From Changpingibacter yushuensis (lineage in GTDB: Bacteria; Actinomycetota; Actinomycetes; Actinomycetales; Actinomycetaceae): 64,000 bases of DNA. A program made the translations under genes and the position numbers. The notes under the pieces are model-generated. The model was not told the origin of the DNA. It made no database searches and saw only the letters and a program-made list of their open reading frames with translations. Location of the stretch: assembly GCF_014041995.1 (NCBI RefSeq), contig NZ_CP059492.1, forward strand, positions 2,356,001 through 2,420,000. Direction: 5' to 3'. This document shows, piece by piece, positions 34,713-42,549 of the stretch; positions within the stretch are counted from its first letter, which is position 1, and each line of letters begins with the position of its first letter.

Positions 34713-36428
34713 TCAGAAGGGCTTGGCCCTCCTCATCTCCACGAGGAGTTGCTCCACATCGAGGCTCTCTAGCGCGCTGGAGAGCAACGCCGCGTCAAAA
34801 GTGTGCTCATCGCGCACCCGGAGAAGCTCATCCCTCCGTGCCACAATCGCCCCAAGCTCAGTGTCGTCGTTCGGCTTTGACTGTGAAAGGTACTCTTCCG
34901 CCGCCGAATCGAGCAACCTACTCAGTTCTTGCGCATCCGCCTGAATCTGTTCCTCGGTTGGTCCAGGAGTTGGCTTCACGATCGCAACAAACCGCCGCAG
35001 AGTTCCACCCTGAATAAGCAAAGAGAAACCTGCGACAAAGAATGCGATGAGTACTAGATATGATCGCTGCGGGGCATCCAAAGGCAAGGTCTGTGCCGCC
35101 GCCACAGTGATGGCGCCGCGCATACCCGCCCACACAACCACCGTGCCGTCACGCCACGTGAGCGGGGAACTCACGAAATAGTCGATATCCGCCAAGGTCC
35201 GAGACAGTTTGCTGCGCAGCTCCGCGAGACTCATCGTGCCTCTCCGGGTGCGCCTGTACCAGCGCCGCCGAACCTGAGGATCTGCAAGGCGTGCCTCGAT
35301 CTGGGCGCGCTGCTCTTCCGTTCCGATGTGGTCAGGAACTTCGCCGGTCTCCCTAACTTCCTCAAAGATTGCTTCAACATGATCTCCCGAAAGGACCTCT
35401 TGGAAGCGTTCTAGTCGTGGCTTCATCCTGGAACGGCGAACTGAACGCCGATGTAAGACTCCAAGCAACGGCGCCACGAAAATCGCCCGCACAAGCACAC
35501 TTCCCACTAGGGCAATGCCAGCTATTCCCGCGGCTTGAGCCACAACACTCGCCGCGTGATCAGGCAGATCGTCGATGAGGGTGTGAAACTGCAGACCCAT
35601 AGTCAGGAATACGATTCCCTCAAGCACAAACTCCACTGTCTGCCATGTCTGGTAATCGGATGTGCGTTGCTGCGGCGAGAAGTGTTTGGCGGCTCCCTGC
35701 CCGGTTACCAAGCCTGCCACCACCGCAGCCACCAAACCGGAAGCACCCAGTTCCTCCGCCGGAATCATCGCAACAAACGGAACTGCGAGCGATAGCGTCG
35801 TCGTCGCCACTGTGTTCGTAATCTTGGAACGAACCCAGAGATTGAGCTTTCCAACGGCAAAACCAATGATTGCGGCAATCGCGACCGAGTAGAGAACCAA
35901 CCCTGCTACCCCCATCACGCTGAACGAGGCCGCAGCAGCGGCGATAGAGGTTCTGAGCATGACCAGGGCGGTGGCGTCGTTGAGAAGGCCCTCCCCTTCG
36001 AGAATCGCCACGATTCGGGGAGAGACGCCAGTTGATTTCACGATGGACGTGGCTACGGCGTCAGTTGGACTCAGCACGGCGCCCAGCGCGATCGCCCACG
36101 CGATGTCCAGATCGGGAATCAGCCACCACAGCAAGAATCCCAAGGCCACGGAGCTGAGGATAACGAGCACGACGGAGAGACCAGCAATCGGCGAGAATTC
36201 GCGCCGAAAGTCCATGACCGGCATCGATACCGCGGTGGCGTACAGGAGCGGTGGAAGCAGTACTTCGAGTACCAGCTCGGGTTCGATATGGATGAGGGGT
36301 ACTCCCGGCAGGAAGCCGACGGCGGCGCCAACCACCACCAGTATCAGCGGCGCAGCCACGTTGAGCCGAGGTCCAAGAACCGAACTGAAGCAAATCGCGA
36401 TAAGCCCGAGAGCAATAACGGTTTCCAC
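34713..36428 (-). CDS. Na+/H+ antiporter, CPA1 (NhaP / NHE-like)
   Basis: 571 residues. About 12 membrane segments fill residues 1-390: LILVVVGAAVGFLPGVP, LPPLLYATAVSMP, WAIALGAVLSPTDAVATSIV with the PTD ion-site motif, GEGLLNDATALVML with the catalytic ND, and VWAGMRGAITVAAAQTLPL. A soluble tail of about 150 residues follows, rich in acidic and basic stretches. GTG at 36428 lies five bases after GGAGG; an in-frame GTG four codons earlier overlaps the ribosome site. The gene is divergent from a short terminated plus-strand unit and converges with pit. Confidence 0.9.
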   Translation of the reverse strand: METVIALGLIAICFSSVLGPRLNVAAPLILVVVGAAVGFLPGVPLIHIEPELVLEVLLPPLLYATAVSMPVMDFRREFSPIAGLSVVLVILSSVALGFLLWWLIPDLDIAWAIALGAVLSPTDAVATSIVKSTGVSPRIVAILEGEGLLNDATALVMLRTSIAAAAASFSVMGVAGLVLYSVAIAAIIGFAVGKLNLWVRSKITNTVATTTLSLAVPFVAMIPAEELGASGLVAAVVAGLVTGQGAAKHFSPQQRTSDYQTWQTVEFVLEGIVFLTMGLQFHTLIDDLPDHAASVVAQAAGIAGIALVGSVLVRAIFVAPLLGVLHRRSVRRSRMKPRLERFQEVLSGDHVEAIFEEVRETGEVPDHIGTEEQRAQIEARLADPQVRRRWYRRTRRGTMSLAELRSKLSRTLADIDYFVSSPLTWRDGTVVVWAGMRGAITVAAAQTLPLDAPQRSYLVLIAFFVAGFSLLIQGGTLRRFVAIVKPTPGPTEEQIQADAQELSRLLDSAAEEYLSQSKPNDDTELGAIVARRDELLRVRDEHTFDAALLSSALESLDVEQLLVEMRRAKPF

Positions 36429-36533
36429 AGGTACCTCCACTGTCGCTTTCGTAACATCATTTCGCTTTTCCTGCCGAACTTCCTAACAGTCCATGCGTTG
36501 CGGACAATCTTCGCTGAAGGAGAAACGGAGTCA

Positions 36534-36650
36534 ATGGCCCATTGTCCACCTTTTCAGACATCGGGCCACGCGCAGCGACAACCCTGTTCCGGCCCACACC
36601 TTGGGTCCTTGGTGCGGCTACGGAGGGCTTGGTGGTTACGAAGGTTTTGA
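36534..36650 (+). CDS. Possible short leader peptide (38 residues)
   Basis: ATG preceded by AAGGAG and GGAG. The peptide MAHCPPFQTSGHAQRQP... ends ...LRRAWWLRRF with two adjacent Trp and six Arg in the last 11 residues. A strong intrinsic terminator follows 70 bases later, and no gene lies beyond it on this strand. The arrangement looks like an attenuator leader or a small-RNA/small-protein unit divergent from the antiporter. It may equally be chance. An overlapping longer frame (36493-36858) runs through the terminator and looks less likely. Confidence 0.3.
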   Translation: MAHCPPFQTSGHAQRQPCSGPHLGSLVRLRRAWWLRRF

Positions 36651-36719
36651 CGACGACGAGGTAAGGCGTGGTGGTGGCTACGCAGCGAGGATTAGCGTGT
36701 CCTCTCCGTTAGTGCGGAA

Positions 36720-36757
36720 AGGGACCCTCGGACGGGTGTCCGAGGGTCCCTCTTTTC
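36720..36757 (+). terminator. Strong Rho-independent terminator
   Basis: GGGACCCTCGGAC pairs perfectly with 36738-36750 around GGGT, followed by TCTTTTCTC. It is oriented for plus-strand transcription, so a plus-strand transcript must start between about 36430 and 36700. Confidence 0.88.
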
Positions 36758-36903
36758 TCATATGCTCACTCGATGACCACACACATCACGATGAGCCTGC
36801 GGCACGCTATCTACCTAGGTCGCCATTCCGCAGCCGGAGTAATCAGCTAGCAAAGTGAAGAGCCGCCAAAGGCTAAACACAGGTAGAGAGCATTCCATTG
36901 TGC

Positions 36904-36948
36904 GGTGGGTGGTTGCGGGCGCGGCCCGCAACTTCCCATCGCCCACCG
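36904..36948 (-). terminator. Two-part hairpin after the truncated gene at 36980
   Basis: Inner stem GTTGCGGGC / GCCCGCAAC with a GCG loop, outer stem CGGTGGG / CCCACCG. It lies 32 bp beyond the stop of the minus-strand remnant. Confidence 0.5.
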
Positions 36949-36979
36949 GGCAGGAAGTGGGTAGTTCTAGAACCACGAT

Positions 36980-37160
36980 CTAGAAGTACCTCGCCTTCGT
37001 CCCTGCACCGGATGGAGTCACATTCAGATTGTCAAAGCCGTCGGCCTTGAGCTGCCCCTGAGAATCCGAGCTGAACTCACCAACCCATCTTCCAAGGACC
37101 AGTTCATGTGGCCGGTAACCTCTTCCGTCATACTTGGCACTGGCACCACGGGTGGGGTCA
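36980..37160 (-). pseudogene. C-terminal remnant of an unidentified, possibly secreted, protein
   Basis: About 60 codons ending ...GRWVGEFSSDSQGQLK and NLNVTPSGAGTKARYF, then a stop. It has no start of its own and no promoter. It lies immediately after the first GH43 gene and its terminator, and the first part of its sequence (up to about 37112) is copied after the second GH43 gene at 41722. I infer the tail of a former gene at the end of the GH43 cluster. The family is not recognised. Confidence 0.4.
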
Positions 37161-37214
37161 GTATGGTGGGGGTCAGGTGTGGTGCGTTGAGTGCGCCACA
37201 CCTGACCTACACAT
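37112..37214. repeat. Duplicated GH43 3' flank, copy 1
   Basis: About 103 bases starting GGCCGGTAACCTCTTCCGTC are identical, except for one base I noticed, to 41722-41826. Both copies sit directly beyond the identical C-terminal modules, so the duplicated tract in these two genes extends past the stop codon and terminator. Confidence 0.8.
37171..37207 (-). terminator. Terminator hairpin of the first GH43 gene
   Basis: GGTCAGGTGTGGTGC pairs with 37193-37207 with one G-T wobble and a 7-nt loop, 8 bp beyond the stop. The same element, with small changes, follows all four GH43 genes. Confidence 0.75.
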
Positions 37215-37937
37215 CTACTTGCGGTAGGCGGCTAACGTGTCACTACCAGAACCAAACCAATCACCAGCAACAAGCTGATCAGAAGAACGCCCAAACACAA
37301 AGCCTGGACGAGACCCACCAGCCAACCGATCATTCACAAACACACGCGTCCCACGAACAACCGAAACCGAATCAGCCCCATCACCATCAAAATCACCCAC
37401 AACCGCACGATCCGATACCCGACCAAACGTAAACACCACATCAGCAGACCCACCAGAAGCAACCTGCTTCACCAAGAACCGCGACCCACGCTGCACACCC
37501 AGGCCTGCAACACCATCACCATCCCAATCACCCGCAAGCGGAACATCAGACGCCTTGCCGTAGGCCACACTCAGATCAGCAGACCCACCACGCACACGAC
37601 CATCCACGCTGAAGCGCACATAAAACCTGTTCGACGAGGCAGCCTTGACCGCCACATCATCAGACCCATCCCCATCAAAGTCACCCACAACAGGGACACT
37701 GCCCGCCGGACCATACACAATCGAATAACTGGACGCACCCGACCGGTTCGCATCCACAAACGTATACGTGCGACCAGTACGAAGAACCAGAGTATCTACC
37801 CCATCCCCATCAAAATCACCCGACAACACCTCATCAGCAGAAGCAACCTTCGCGGCAAACTCCGTCACAGTCCGAACCAACGAATCCTGGAAAAACACAT
37901 TCACACCCACAGAACCATCCACCACAGGAACCACACC
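37215..37937 (-). repeat. Shared 240-residue FG-GAP-like C-terminal module, copy 1
   Basis: Five repeats of about 47 residues, each with a calcium-loop-like GD(F/W)DGDG: SGDFDGDGVDTL, VGDFDGDGSDDV, AGDWDGDGVAGL, VGDFDGDGADSV and a degenerate AGDWFGSGSDTL. They are separated by FxxGRxSD-type strands and end LAAYRK. Near-identical copies occur at 41827-42549, 46415-47137 and 50039-50761. The module's codons are unusually T/G-ending compared with the catalytic part of the same genes. Confidence 0.9.
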
Positions 37938-40900
37938 AGACGGCCCAGCAGTCGGCTCAGTCGTCGGCTCCGTTGTTGGTTCAGTTGTTGGTTCCGGCGT
38001 CGGCTCCGGCGTCGGCTCCGGCGTCGGCTCAATTGTTGGTTCCGGCGTCGGCTCAATTGTTGGTTCCGGCGTCGGCTCAGGATTACCCGGCACCGCTTCA
38101 ATGCTGTTGGACTCCAATGAGTCCGTACGCGTCAAAGCACTTCCGGCATTGTCCAACACTTCAGTAGTTGACTCGCCAACTGCCTTCGCTGAGATCTGGT
38201 GGCCAGCGTCTGCCTTCGTCAACGTGTACGTTGCGGCGGTGGCGCCTTCGATCGGCTCTCCATCGCGCAACCATTGGACATCCCTAACCGTCCAACCGTC
38301 GTTGAAAGCAGCGATCAGATCTGTGCCGACTTCGGCATTGGCTGCGGCTGTGATCGTCACTTCGGGCGTGGTTTCAGGATCAACCCCTTCATATGTCACA
38401 TCAACAACATTCATCAGAGGCACTTCACCCGCTTGAGTTTGTTCAAGCGTCGGCTCCGTGTAGGTGAGGCGCGCAATTCGCGTCTCTCGCTTGTTGCCAG
38501 TCGCGATCTGCGCTCCAGTGGTCTTGTCGATGCCGCGCGGACGCATTTCGTCGGTCAGGAATGCGTGGTAGACCATGTACCAGTCATCGGTTCCCGGGAC
38601 TTGGAGCAGCGAGTGATGTCCCGTGCCAAGAACTCCCTTTCCATCATCCTTAGTGAGAATCTCGCCGCGATAGGTCCACTGAGTTCCGTCGCCTTCCATC
38701 GAGCTGGCCGTGGCGTATGCGACTCGATATGTGGAAGCGTTTGTATCGTCAATTGAGTAGCTGTAGTAATAAGTCCACTCACCGTTCCATTCACGCGCGG
38801 TTATGTATGAGCCTTCGCGAATGTTCTTTGTGGCTGTTGTTGTGACGGTAGTCCCCTGTTTGATGGAGACCATATCGTCATTCAACTCGGCATACTTGCC
38901 TGGGCCTTGTCCCCACGTTAGGTACCACTTGCCCGTCTGGGGATCTTCGAACACAGCTGGATCGATACTCGACTCAACCTTCACCGATTGGAGTTGGTAT
39001 CCGCTAAAGACATTACCGCCCTTGGAGGTGTCCGAAATTGCCACATTGACTTGGGAATCTCCAGAGAAATAGAGATAATACTTTCCGTCTCGCTCAGCAA
39101 ATCCTGGCGCCCAGGCCCGCGAGGTGCGGCCGGGAAGAATGCCAGAGTCAGCCACGCCGTCGAGATTCTGATCCTTCAGATCGACTACAACACCTTTGTC
39201 TGACCACGTAACCAGATCTGTTGATTCGAATGCATGGATCTGATATCCACTCCATCCTGAAAAGCCGTCCGTAGTTGGGAAAATATAGTACTTTCCATCG
39301 GCAGCTACCACCTGCGGATCTGCGAAGTACTTCCACCCGGTCTCACCCGTCTGATCGGTTGATCCGATGGTTGAAGCTGCGGCGTCTGCGGAGATCCGGA
39401 GAGGTGTCACCAGAACTTCGGCACCTATCGTGTAGGTCAGTTCCTGACCACCGACAACTACGGTTACCTTAACTGGCTGACTGTAGTCTGTGATGGCATT
39501 AAGATCCGAAACGGTTATCGGATCGCCATTGCGATACAGCTGAGCTCCTTCTGCAAGAGCGTAGGAGAACTGAACATCCCGTTTATCTGAGAGCTCACCC
39601 GTTTTGGCATCAGCCCAGTAGTCCAGAACGATTGTCTTGACGTAGGAGCCATCCTTTTGGAGTGTGGACTTCTGCGAGAGGATCTGTTCAGTATCAGTGA
39701 CCGACAGAGCTGCCGAAGGATCGATTTCTCCCTCTGACTTCGCGTAGTTCCAAATTGAGATATCGTCAAATGCTCCGTTGAAGTAGGCGTCACTTGAGTA
39801 GAAGGACCGTCCAAGGTAGCCGAGAAGGTTCTTTCCTAGGTCCGCTACCGTCAAAGTCACCGCTGTATTCGTTGCAGCCTTCTGCCCATCGATATACATA
39901 GTCATCACGCCGGGCTTGAGAACAAGTGTGTAAGTGTGCCACGCCAAGGTATCGGTTGAGGCGGCAGTCTTCTGTTCACCCTGCCACGATGAGGCTGTCA
40001 TTGCTGTATTGACGTCGTTTGCCCGAAGCCGTGTGAAGAGATACTTTTGATCGTTCTGACCCATGGCAAAGGAAAAGAAGTTCCCAGAACTAAGTCTAGA
40101 TTTGGCCGTGTATTCGATCGTAAGTTCGTTGCGACCATCGAACAAGCCCTGTGGGAATGCCGCATACTGCGAACCTCCACGCACAGAAAGTGCCTTGTTG
40201 TTGTCGCGGTCGCCATATGCTTCGATTGCAGCGCCATTGTAGAGGGTCAGATCGTTTCCGTTTCCGGAGGTATCTCGCGCGGTCCCATCGGAGAAGTCAT
40301 ACGAAGCGATCGGATCGGAACCAACCGGATCCGGGTCTACAGGCACAGCTTCGTCACTATAAGCTTTGAGAATCGCGGCCCGCTCAGCCGCAGTTAGTTC
40401 AATGACGCTTCCGTGCCGGAATCGTGCGGAGAACGACGACGTCGCCGCCTTGAACGTTCCGCCCGTCTTTAGATCAGATAGGTTCGCGATAGTGTAGGCG
40501 GAGTATCCACCGTTGTCTCCCATAGCGATCCATTGACCGTTGGGAGCTTGGTATACGGTCAGACCTTCGATTCGGGTGCTCAGGCCAGAAGCCGAAGTTG
40601 AGATGACGTGATCGTCAGCGAACTCAGGAATCTTCGACGTGCCGCTTGCAGTCACACCTGAATCGCGCTCCACCAGCCGAGTCCAGTCACCCTCCAGCGA
40701 GTCTGAAACGTCTACGGTCGTGTACCAGTCTGAAGTTGAGAAACGGTAGTAGTCGCCGTCGTCGCCTTGGACGATCGTGGTGTCGATGATGTTCCCGGCC
40801 GTGTCAGTACCCAGTGCACTTTCATCTAGCCAGACTTCAGGCGTACTGAAGGTTGTGAAGTCACTGGTGTGGGTCTTGTACACGCGCAGATTCCAGTCCG

Positions 40901-41483
40901 ACGTGCCGTTCTGCGTCTTGTCCCGTGCCGAATAGTAGACAAGGTAATCGTTGGTTTCCGGATCCCAGATTGCTTCAGGGGCCCATACGCAACCTGCGTC
41001 AGAGAATCCGGAGTGGACGAGCGTTGGTTCCGTCCACTCTACGAGATCTTTCGAATATGCGACGACGATGTTCTGGCTTGCGTTGACCTGATCCCACGTA
41101 CGCCCACCTGCCGTGCCTTCGGCATGCAGATCGGTTCCGAGCATGACGTACTTGTTTCCATTCGCGTCGGGTTGCTGCAGGCGCACCACGTGCGGGTCGC
41201 GAATGCCTTTCGTACCGGCGTTTGAACTGATCACAGGATTGTTGTTATTGAGCTTCTCCCAGCTCAATCCATCATCTGAGTATCCGTAGTAGATCTTCTC
41301 GTAGTCTGTAGCCCCGAAGTGGAGCCAGAAGTAGCCATTCTCACCAACAGCATCGGCACGCTGAGTTGATGCGGTTGCTTGCGTGGCATCAGATGACGCC
41401 GGATTAGCAACAGCACCGGAGGTGATTGTCAAAGCCAAGGGTAAAGCCGCAGCTAATGCGGCGATCTTTCTGAAGCGGTGCAC
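37215..41483 (-). CDS. Secreted protein with two GH43 domains and a C-terminal FG-GAP-like module
   Basis: 1422 residues from GTG 41483 (after AAGGGA; an ATG five codons earlier is the alternative). Signal peptide: IAALAAALPLALTITSGAVANPA. First GH43 propeller about residues 45-375, with triad candidates Asp in GIRDPHVV, Asp in NIIDTTIV and Glu in RIEGLTVYQ. LamG-like domain about 385-570. Second GH43 propeller about 700-1010, with Asp in FADPQVV, Asp in SIDPAVF and Glu in IREGSYI. An Ig-like domain (WLRDGEPIEGATAATYTLT) follows, then a long (P/T)EPT linker and the 240-residue shared module. GH43 enzymes release arabinose or xylose from arabinan and arabinoxylan. Two catalytic domains in one chain suggest paired cleavage of side chain and backbone. 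It has no LPXTG. Confidence 0.88.
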   Translation of the reverse strand: MHRFRKIAALAAALPLALTITSGAVANPASSDATQATASTQRADAVGENGYFWLHFGATDYEKIYYGYSDDGLSWEKLNNNNPVISSNAGTKGIRDPHVVRLQQPDANGNKYVMLGTDLHAEGTAGGRTWDQVNASQNIVVAYSKDLVEWTEPTLVHSGFSDAGCVWAPEAIWDPETNDYLVYYSARDKTQNGTSDWNLRVYKTHTSDFTTFSTPEVWLDESALGTDTAGNIIDTTIVQGDDGDYYRFSTSDWYTTVDVSDSLEGDWTRLVERDSGVTASGTSKIPEFADDHVISTSASGLSTRIEGLTVYQAPNGQWIAMGDNGGYSAYTIANLSDLKTGGTFKAATSSFSARFRHGSVIELTAAERAAILKAYSDEAVPVDPDPVGSDPIASYDFSDGTARDTSGNGNDLTLYNGAAIEAYGDRDNNKALSVRGGSQYAAFPQGLFDGRNELTIEYTAKSRLSSGNFFSFAMGQNDQKYLFTRLRANDVNTAMTASSWQGEQKTAASTDTLAWHTYTLVLKPGVMTMYIDGQKAATNTAVTLTVADLGKNLLGYLGRSFYSSDAYFNGAFDDISIWNYAKSEGEIDPSAALSVTDTEQILSQKSTLQKDGSYVKTIVLDYWADAKTGELSDKRDVQFSYALAEGAQLYRNGDPITVSDLNAITDYSQPVKVTVVVGGQELTYTIGAEVLVTPLRISADAAASTIGSTDQTGETGWKYFADPQVVAADGKYYIFPTTDGFSGWSGYQIHAFESTDLVTWSDKGVVVDLKDQNLDGVADSGILPGRTSRAWAPGFAERDGKYYLYFSGDSQVNVAISDTSKGGNVFSGYQLQSVKVESSIDPAVFEDPQTGKWYLTWGQGPGKYAELNDDMVSIKQGTTVTTTATKNIREGSYITAREWNGEWTYYYSYSIDDTNASTYRVAYATASSMEGDGTQWTYRGEILTKDDGKGVLGTGHHSLLQVPGTDDWYMVYHAFLTDEMRPRGIDKTTGAQIATGNKRETRIARLTYTEPTLEQTQAGEVPLMNVVDVTYEGVDPETTPEVTITAAANAEVGTDLIAAFNDGWTVRDVQWLRDGEPIEGATAATYTLTKADAGHQISAKAVGESTTEVLDNAGSALTRTDSLESNSIEAVPGNPEPTPEPTIEPTPEPTIEPTPEPTPEPTPEPTTEPTTEPTTEPTAGPSGVVPVVDGSVGVNVFFQDSLVRTVTEFAAKVASADEVLSGDFDGDGVDTLVLRTGRTYTFVDANRSGASSYSIVYGPAGSVPVVGDFDGDGSDDVAVKAASSNRFYVRFSVDGRVRGGSADLSVAYGKASDVPLAGDWDGDGVAGLGVQRGSRFLVKQVASGGSADVVFTFGRVSDRAVVGDFDGDGADSVSVVRGTRVFVNDRLAGGSRPGFVFGRSSDQLVAGDWFGSGSDTLAAYRK
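37947..38080 (-). repeat. (P/T/I)EPT linker microrepeats, copy 1
   Basis: Twelve-base units such as GTCGGCTCCGTT encode EPTT / EPTP / EPTI repeats, about 11 units. The three other GH43 genes have 4-8 units, so the linker length varies by unit gain and loss. Confidence 0.8.
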
Positions 41484-41565
41484 TATGTTTCCCTTCATTA
41501 GTGCTGTAAGCCAAGGGCTGATCAGAGCTTTCTTGTTCTATGTCGGAACAAATAGCCCCAGACGG

Positions 41566-41589
41566 TGGGGGCTCAGCGCTGAGCCCCCA
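41566..41589. other. 24-bp perfect palindrome in the leader of the first GH43 gene
   Basis: TGGGGGCTCAGC followed directly by its reverse complement, 83 bases upstream of the likely start. With no loop it is more like a protein-binding dyad (AGCGCT centre) than a terminator, but as RNA it could form a 10-bp stem. The rest of 41484-41721 contains no gene. Confidence 0.55.
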
Positions 41590-41721
41590 TATGCAATACC
41601 TCTTGTACAAATGTTGCGGAGCATTGAGATTGCGGCCCATATAACTCATGGGTGGGCACTGCGTATTCACATTGGGTACGTGGCCATTGGTGGGTGTGGT
41701 GGGAGGTTGTCGGTTGTGGGT

Positions 41722-41826
41722 GGCCGGCAACCTCTTCCGTCATACTTGGCACTGGCACCACGGGTGGGGTCAGTATGGTGGGGGTCAGGTGTGGTGCGTT
41801 GAGTGCGCCACACCTGACCTACACAT
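41722..41826. repeat. Duplicated GH43 3' flank, copy 2
   Basis: Matches 37112-37214. The similarity stops at about 41722, where the unrelated upstream region of the first GH43 gene begins. Confidence 0.8.
41783..41819 (-). terminator. Terminator hairpin of the second GH43 gene
   Basis: Same hairpin as 37171-37207 (GGTCAGGTGTGGTGC arm, loop GTTGAGT), 8 bp beyond the stop. Confidence 0.75.
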
Positions 41827-42549
41827 CTACTTGCGGTAGGCGGCTAACGTGTCACTACCAGAACCAAACCAATCACCAGCAACAAGCTGATCAGAAGAAC
41901 GCCCAAACACAAAGCCTGGACGAGACCCACCAGCCAACCGATCATTCACAAACACACGCGTCCCACGAACAACCGAAACCGAATCAGCCCCATCACCATC
42001 AAAATCACCCACAACCGCACGATCCGATACCCGACCAAACGTAAACACCACATCAGCAGACCCACCAGAAGCAACCTGCTTCACCAAGAACCGCGACCCA
42101 CGCTGCACACCCAAGCCTGCAACACCATCACCATCCCAATCACCGGCAAGCGGAACATCAGACGCCTTGCCGTAGGCCACACTCAGATCAGCAGACCCAC
42201 CACGCACACGACCATCCACGCTGAAGCGAACATAAAACCTGTTCGACGAGGCAGCCTTGACCGCCACATCATCACACCCATCCCCATTAAAGTCACCCAC
42301 AACAGGGACACTGCCCGCCGGACCATACACAATCGAATAACTGGACGCACCCGACCGGTTCGCATCCACAAACGTATACGTGCGACCAGTACGAAGAACC
42401 AGAGTATCTACCCCATCCCCATCAAAATCACCCGACAACACCTCATCAGCAGAAGCAATCTTCGCGGCAAACTCCGTCACAGTCCGAACCAACGAATCCT
42501 GGAAAAACACATTCACACCCACAGAACCATCCACCACAGGAACCACACC
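41827..42549 (-). repeat. Shared FG-GAP-like module, copy 2
   Basis: Virtually identical to copy 1 at DNA level. Differences I noticed: Val to Ile in AAKIASADE, Asp to Asn and Ser to Cys in the second loop, and a few silent changes. Confidence 0.9.

Noticed and set aside
37947-38080. VGS-repeat protein on the plus strand
   Set aside because: The reverse reading of the EPT linker microrepeats gives VGSVVGS-type frames by necessity; the minus-strand gene is the real one.
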